A stretch of 7,134 nt of DNA from Nitriliruptoraceae bacterium. Its GTDB lineage: Bacteria; Actinomycetota; Nitriliruptoria; Nitriliruptorales; Nitriliruptoraceae. The stretch is taken from the NCBI GenBank assembly GCA_007117945.1, contig SKTN01000267.1:1-7134 (forward strand), in the 5' to 3' direction. A program made the translations under genes and the position numbers. Below, in pieces: positions 4,571 through 7,134 of the stretch; within the stretch, counting starts at the first letter, position 1, and the number at the start of each line of letters is the position of its first letter. Under the pieces are notes generated by a model. The model did no database searches and was not told the DNA's origin. It saw only the letters and a list, made by a program, of their open reading frames with translations.

Positions 4571-5372
4571 GCCCGACCGCAACGACGTCTCCGACAAGGG
4601 AGCCGCCAGCGTGCGCTTCCGCGCCGTCGACAAGGCCTTCGGGGCCCTGACGGTGCTCGAGGACCTCCACCTCGATGTGGAACCCGGTGAGCGCGTGGTC
4701 GTCATCGGGCCGAGCGGCTCGGGGAAGACGACCATCCTGCGCGTGACCATGACCCTCGAGCACATCGATGCCGGCACGATCCAGATCGGCGGTGAGCAGC
4801 TCTACCACGAGCCGACCTCCGCGGGGACGCTGAAGCCGGCCAGCGAGAAGCACATCCGCAAGGTCCGCTCCAACATCGGGATGGTGTTCCAGCACTTCAA
4901 CCTGTTCCCGCACATGAGCGCGATCGAGAACGTGATGCTCGCGCCGATCAAGGTCCACGGGGTGTCCCGTGACGAGGCGCAGCACAACGGCATGGAGCTG
5001 CTCGCCAAGGTCGGTCTGGCCGAGCACGCGAACCACACCCCGGGCCAGCTGTCCGGCGGTCAGAAGCAGCGTGTGGCCATCGCGCGTGCCCTGGCGACCT
5101 CGCCGTCGGTGATGCTGTTCGACGAGGTGACCTCGGCCCTGGACCCCGAACTGGTCGGTGACGTGCTCAACGTCCTCCGCGATATCGCGGAGGAGGGCAG
5201 GACCACGATGATGCTGGTGACCCACGAGATGGGGTTCGCCCGCGAGATCGCCGACCGCGTCCTGATGTTCGACAAGGGACGGGTCGTGGAGTCCGGTCCA
5301 CCCTCCCAGGTGCTGGACAACCCGCAGCAGGAGCGCACCCGTTCCTTCCTGGGCGCGGTCGCCGAGCACTGA
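4551..5372 (+). CDS. ehuA: Ectoine/hydroxyectoine ABC transporter ATP-binding protein, EhuA type
   Basis: This cytoplasmic ATPase powers the EhuC/EhuD channel, probably as a homodimer. The 273 residues (from TTG 4551) contain every ABC motif: Walker A GPSGSGKT (53-60), Q-loop Gln114 in MVFQHFNLFPHMS, signature LSGGQ (167-171), Walker B VMLFDE (187-192) followed by VTSALDPE, where EhuA-type proteins have Val rather than the common Pro, and the H-loop His225 in VTHEMGFA. The insertion before the Q-loop (LYHEPTS to SEKHIRKVRSNIG, 84-110) is typical of polar amino-acid ATPases. The TTG start overlaps ehuD by 20 nt and has an excellent ribosome binding site; the GTG at 4611 would remove 20 residues and give the more usual MRFRAVDKAFG beginning. 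The gene ends the operon and faces the thioesterase gene 11 nt away. A 22-bp perfect palindrome lies at codons 208-215. Confidence 0.85.
   Translation: MRTNVAEPDRNDVSDKGAASVRFRAVDKAFGALTVLEDLHLDVEPGERVVVIGPSGSGKTTILRVTMTLEHIDAGTIQIGGEQLYHEPTSAGTLKPASEKHIRKVRSNIGMVFQHFNLFPHMSAIENVMLAPIKVHGVSRDEAQHNGMELLAKVGLAEHANHTPGQLSGGQKQRVAIARALATSPSVMLFDEVTSALDPELVGDVLNVLRDIAEEGRTTMMLVTHEMGFAREIADRVLMFDKGRVVESGPPSQVLDNPQQERTRSFLGAVAEH
5173..5194. repeat. 22-bp perfect palindrome inside ehuA
   Basis: The half-site TCCTCCGCGAT (5173-5183) is followed directly by its exact reverse complement (5184-5194), centred on GATATC. It falls in codons 208-215 of ehuA (VLRDIAEE). In RNA it can fold into a 9-bp, almost all G/C stem with an ATAT loop. 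An 11-bp perfect half-site is not expected by chance in a window of this size, although GC-rich coding sequence raises the odds. Function unknown. Confidence 0.6.
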
Positions 5373-5373
5373 G

Positions 5374-5395
5374 GCGCCACCGGTCAGCGTGGTGC
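5374..5395. terminator. Weak hairpin at the convergent ehuA / thioesterase junction
   Basis: GCGCCAC (5374-5380) pairs with GTGGTGC (5389-5395) with one G-T wobble around an 8-nt loop. It sits immediately after the ehuA stop and covers the stop codon of the opposing gene. It lacks a T-run on either side, so a terminator role is inferred from position only. Confidence 0.3.
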
Positions 5396-6253
5396 GAGCG
5401 CCAGCTGCCGGGACAGTGCCACCAGGTTGCCCTCGGCGTCCCACACCTGACCGTCCTCCTCGAGGTAGCCCCGGGTGATCGCACGGGTGGTGAAGGCGGC
5501 GGCGAGGTAGCCGGGAGCCGGGTGGCCCCGCAGCTGCACCGTGAGCTCGATGGTCGGCACCCACGAGGTGCGCCCGGTGGTGTTGAACACCGCCGGCGCG
5601 AAGCAGTCGGCGACCACCAGCAGCCCCAGGGGGTCCATGGCGGTGGCCTCCGCGGCGTCGGCGAAGCGCAGGTAGCCACCCATCTCGCCCCGGCCGGTGG
5701 GACGGCCGAGCGCCCAGGTGGCCAGCTCCGCAGGTTGGCGGTGGTCGAAGCGCTCCTGGATCGGGAAGCTCGGCAGCGCACCCGCGGCAGCGCGCTCGAC
5801 GGCCGCTGTGGTCACGTCGATGCACGCCTCGATGGCCGGGAGGTCGGGTGGCGAGAGGTCGACCCGCTCGGGGCCCCGGGCGGTCGCGAGGTCGCCGAAG
5901 GCGCCCAGCAGCCGGACGCACTCGCGGTCATCCTGGAGCAGCCGCGCAGCCACCGTGGTGTGCCGGCCCCCGCTGCGCACCAGCTCCACCTCGACGTCCA
6001 CGTCCCCGGGTTGCGGCGGGTGCAGGAAGTGCCCGGTCAGCGACACCGGGTCCGGGTGGGCACCGGTCTGCCGTTGCATGGCGCGCGCGGCGAGGGCGAG
6101 GAGGTAGCCCCCGTTGGGCGCGGCACCGTCCACCACCGCCCAGCCCGGGTCCACCCGGCCGCGGTAGCGGCCCGGTGCCACGGGCGTGACCGCGGTGTCC
6201 CGCGCGAACCTGTCCTCGACCACGGGCCTCGCCACCTGCCCTCGCCCCGGCAT
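5384..6253 (-). CDS. TesB-like acyl-CoA thioesterase family protein (double hotdog)
   Basis: A 289-residue soluble protein with no signal peptide or membrane segment, of the length and pattern of double-hotdog acyl-CoA thioesterases, which hydrolyse acyl-CoA to free acid and CoA. The first hotdog shows APNGGYLLALAARAM (45-59) and TGHFLHPPQPGDVDVEVELV (73-92); the second shows VVADCFAPAVFN (213-224), SWVPTIELTVQLRG (230-243) and DGQVWDAEGNLVALSRQL (267-284). Asp216, Thr234 and Gln283 fall where E. coli TesB has its Asp204/Thr228/Gln278 catalytic set, with the Thr-to-Gln distance nearly equal (49 against 50), so catalysis is plausible. Substrate is unknown. It lies 42 nt downstream of the membrane-protein gene on the same strand. 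The ATG at 6253 has only a weak CAGG upstream; GTG codons at residues 7 and 11 are alternatives. Confidence 0.75.
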   Translation of the reverse strand: MPGRGQVARPVVEDRFARDTAVTPVAPGRYRGRVDPGWAVVDGAAPNGGYLLALAARAMQRQTGAHPDPVSLTGHFLHPPQPGDVDVEVELVRSGGRHTTVAARLLQDDRECVRLLGAFGDLATARGPERVDLSPPDLPAIEACIDVTTAAVERAAAGALPSFPIQERFDHRQPAELATWALGRPTGRGEMGGYLRFADAAEATAMDPLGLLVVADCFAPAVFNTTGRTSWVPTIELTVQLRGHPAPGYLAAAFTTRAITRGYLEEDGQVWDAEGNLVALSRQLALAPR

Positions 6254-6295
6254 GTCGACCTGCGGCGGGCACGGTAGCCGTCCCTGCTGCGCGGC

Positions 6296-7105
6296 TCAGC
6301 CGGTCGTGATCGGGCTGCGGATCCGGGAGGGGCCCGTCGGCGAGCTGTCGGCCCCCTGCGGTGCCGCGTCGGCCGCCTCGAGCGCCCGTGCGGCGAAGCG
6401 GTCGGCGGTGGCGGCCAGGGCCTCCGCGTCCTCGGGCGTCAGCTCCGAGGCCGAGAGGAGCACGAGGGTGTCACCTGTGACCGCGATGCCGTGGAGCCCA
6501 TCGGGCGCCGCGGTGAGCGGTTCGTAGGCGCCCGCGTCGAGGTAGATCCGTCGGGCGTCGTCGCTGACCTGCGCCGTGCTGAACCGCGCTCCGAGCGCGT
6601 CGGGCAGCGCGACGAGCTCGCCGTGATCGATCCAGTCACGCGCCGTCAGGGTGACCTCGGGCAGCGGGGCGGCGAGCTGCGCGCCGACGGCACCGCGGCG
6701 GACGGTGGCACGGTGCTGTCCTGCGGCGCCCTGTGCCGCGGTCACGCTGACATCACCGGCCACCGCCGTCCCGCCCTCGACGGGCAGGACGTGGACGTTG
6801 CGGGCGCGGCCACCGACGCGGGTGCGGGCCCGACCGAGCCGGATGGTCGATCCGGCCCCACCACGGGGCCGGGCTCCACCACGACGTGCGTCGCCGGCCG
6901 CCTCCTCGCCGAGTTCGGGGAAGGCGGTTCGGACCAGGTCGGCGAGCGCGTCGGCATCGTCCTCGGCGATGCGTTGCCACCCCGCGGCCGCGGCCCGGGC
7001 GTCCAGGGCCCGTGCCCGTCGCCAGCGCAGGGCCTGCCGTACGAGCAGCGCGGCGGCGATGATGGCGATGATGGCGCCGAACAGCAGCGGGTCGTCGACC
7101 TGCAT
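6296..7105 (-). CDS. Membrane-anchored protein of unknown function
   Basis: I do not recognise a named family for these 269 residues. Residues 7-23 (LLFGAIIAIIAAALLVR) form one N-terminal membrane segment followed by a strongly basic stretch (RQALRWRRARALDAR), so the bulk should lie in the cytoplasm. Residues 40-70 look like a helical segment (AAGWQRIAEDDADALADLVRTAFPELGEEA); 71-103 are Arg/Gly-rich and low in complexity; 104-215 look like beta strands (VHVLPVEGGTAVAGDVSVTAA, GIAVTGDTLVLLSAS); 222-245 are an amphipathic helix (TPEDAEALAATADRFAARALEAA); the tail is disordered. The part GARFSTAQVSDDARRIYLDAGAYEPL (172-197) followed by a gentle strand-helix end reminds me of DUF3137-like membrane proteins, but that is only an impression. 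The ATG start has a strong ribosome binding site, and the gene precedes the thioesterase gene in a likely operon. Confidence 0.7.
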   Translation of the reverse strand: MQVDDPLLFGAIIAIIAAALLVRQALRWRRARALDARAAAAGWQRIAEDDADALADLVRTAFPELGEEAAGDARRGGARPRGGAGSTIRLGRARTRVGGRARNVHVLPVEGGTAVAGDVSVTAAQGAAGQHRATVRRGAVGAQLAAPLPEVTLTARDWIDHGELVALPDALGARFSTAQVSDDARRIYLDAGAYEPLTAAPDGLHGIAVTGDTLVLLSASELTPEDAEALAATADRFAARALEAADAAPQGADSSPTGPSRIRSPITTG

Positions 7106-7110
7106 GGTGG

Positions 7111-7117
7111 CTCCCTC
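7111..7117 (-). promoter_or_regulatory. Ribosome binding site of the membrane-anchored protein gene
   Basis: Read on the minus strand this is GAGGGAG, 5 nt before the ATG at 7105. It fixes the start of the gene; any promoter would lie beyond the window end. Confidence 0.65.
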
Positions 7118-7134
7118 GTCCGGGGTCGCTGGGG

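Noticed and set aside
4506..5921. 471-codon minus-strand open frame crossing ehuA and the thioesterase gene
   Set aside because: It is antisense to ehuA and out of frame with the thioesterase; its Arg/Pro/Gly-rich translation is typical of GC-rich shadow frames.
1..7134. CRISPR array, insertion sequence, tRNA or integration site
   Set aside because: No regularly spaced repeats, transposase-like protein, terminal inverted repeats or tRNA-like cloverleaf were seen.

Overview
The window is very GC-rich and strongly G/C-biased at third codon positions, with Shine-Dalgarno-led genes that often overlap. It looks like a chromosomal segment of an actinobacterium. The secreted lipoprotein encoded in the middle is extremely acidic (about 77 Asp/Glu against 7 Arg and no Lys in the mature part, counted by hand), and it belongs to an ectoine uptake system. 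Together these suggest a halophilic or halotolerant lineage. Something like the Nitriliruptoria/Euzebya group is a guess from style, not shown by any marker gene. No mobile element, tRNA, rRNA or CRISPR array is visible.

Layout. (1) 1-1538, plus strand: the 3' end of hutF (formimidoylglutamate deiminase) and complete hutI (imidazolonepropionase), overlapping by 4 nt. These are the last two steps of the histidine-to-formylglutamate pathway. (2) 1539-1839: a 301-nt gene-free leader with several helices. The best sigma-70-like promoter in this part of the window lies inside the last codons of hutI, so the next operon would carry a long structured 5' UTR. No known riboswitch class was recognised. 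(3) 1840-5372, plus strand: a four-gene polar amino-acid-type ABC importer that I assign to the ectoine/hydroxyectoine family, ehuB-ehuC-ehuD-ehuA (binding lipoprotein, two permeases, ATPase). ehuB is separated from ehuC by a gap holding a 16-bp perfect palindrome; ehuC/ehuD and ehuD/ehuA overlap. (4) 5373-5383: a short convergent junction with a weak hairpin. (5) 5384-7105, minus strand: a TesB-like double-hotdog thioesterase and, upstream of it in the same probable operon, a single-pass membrane-anchored protein of unknown function.

How the genes work together. HutF/HutI degrade histidine. EhuB, tethered outside the membrane, would capture ectoine or hydroxyectoine and deliver it to the EhuC/EhuD channel driven by EhuA. 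No ectoine degradation genes (eutABCDE/doeAB) are in view, so osmoprotectant salvage is at least as likely as feeding. The main second-look items are the promoter-in-hutI plus structured ehu leader, the lysine-free hyperacidic EhuB with its 18-bp repeat linker, the palindrome between ehuB and ehuC, and a 22-bp perfect palindrome inside ehuA.
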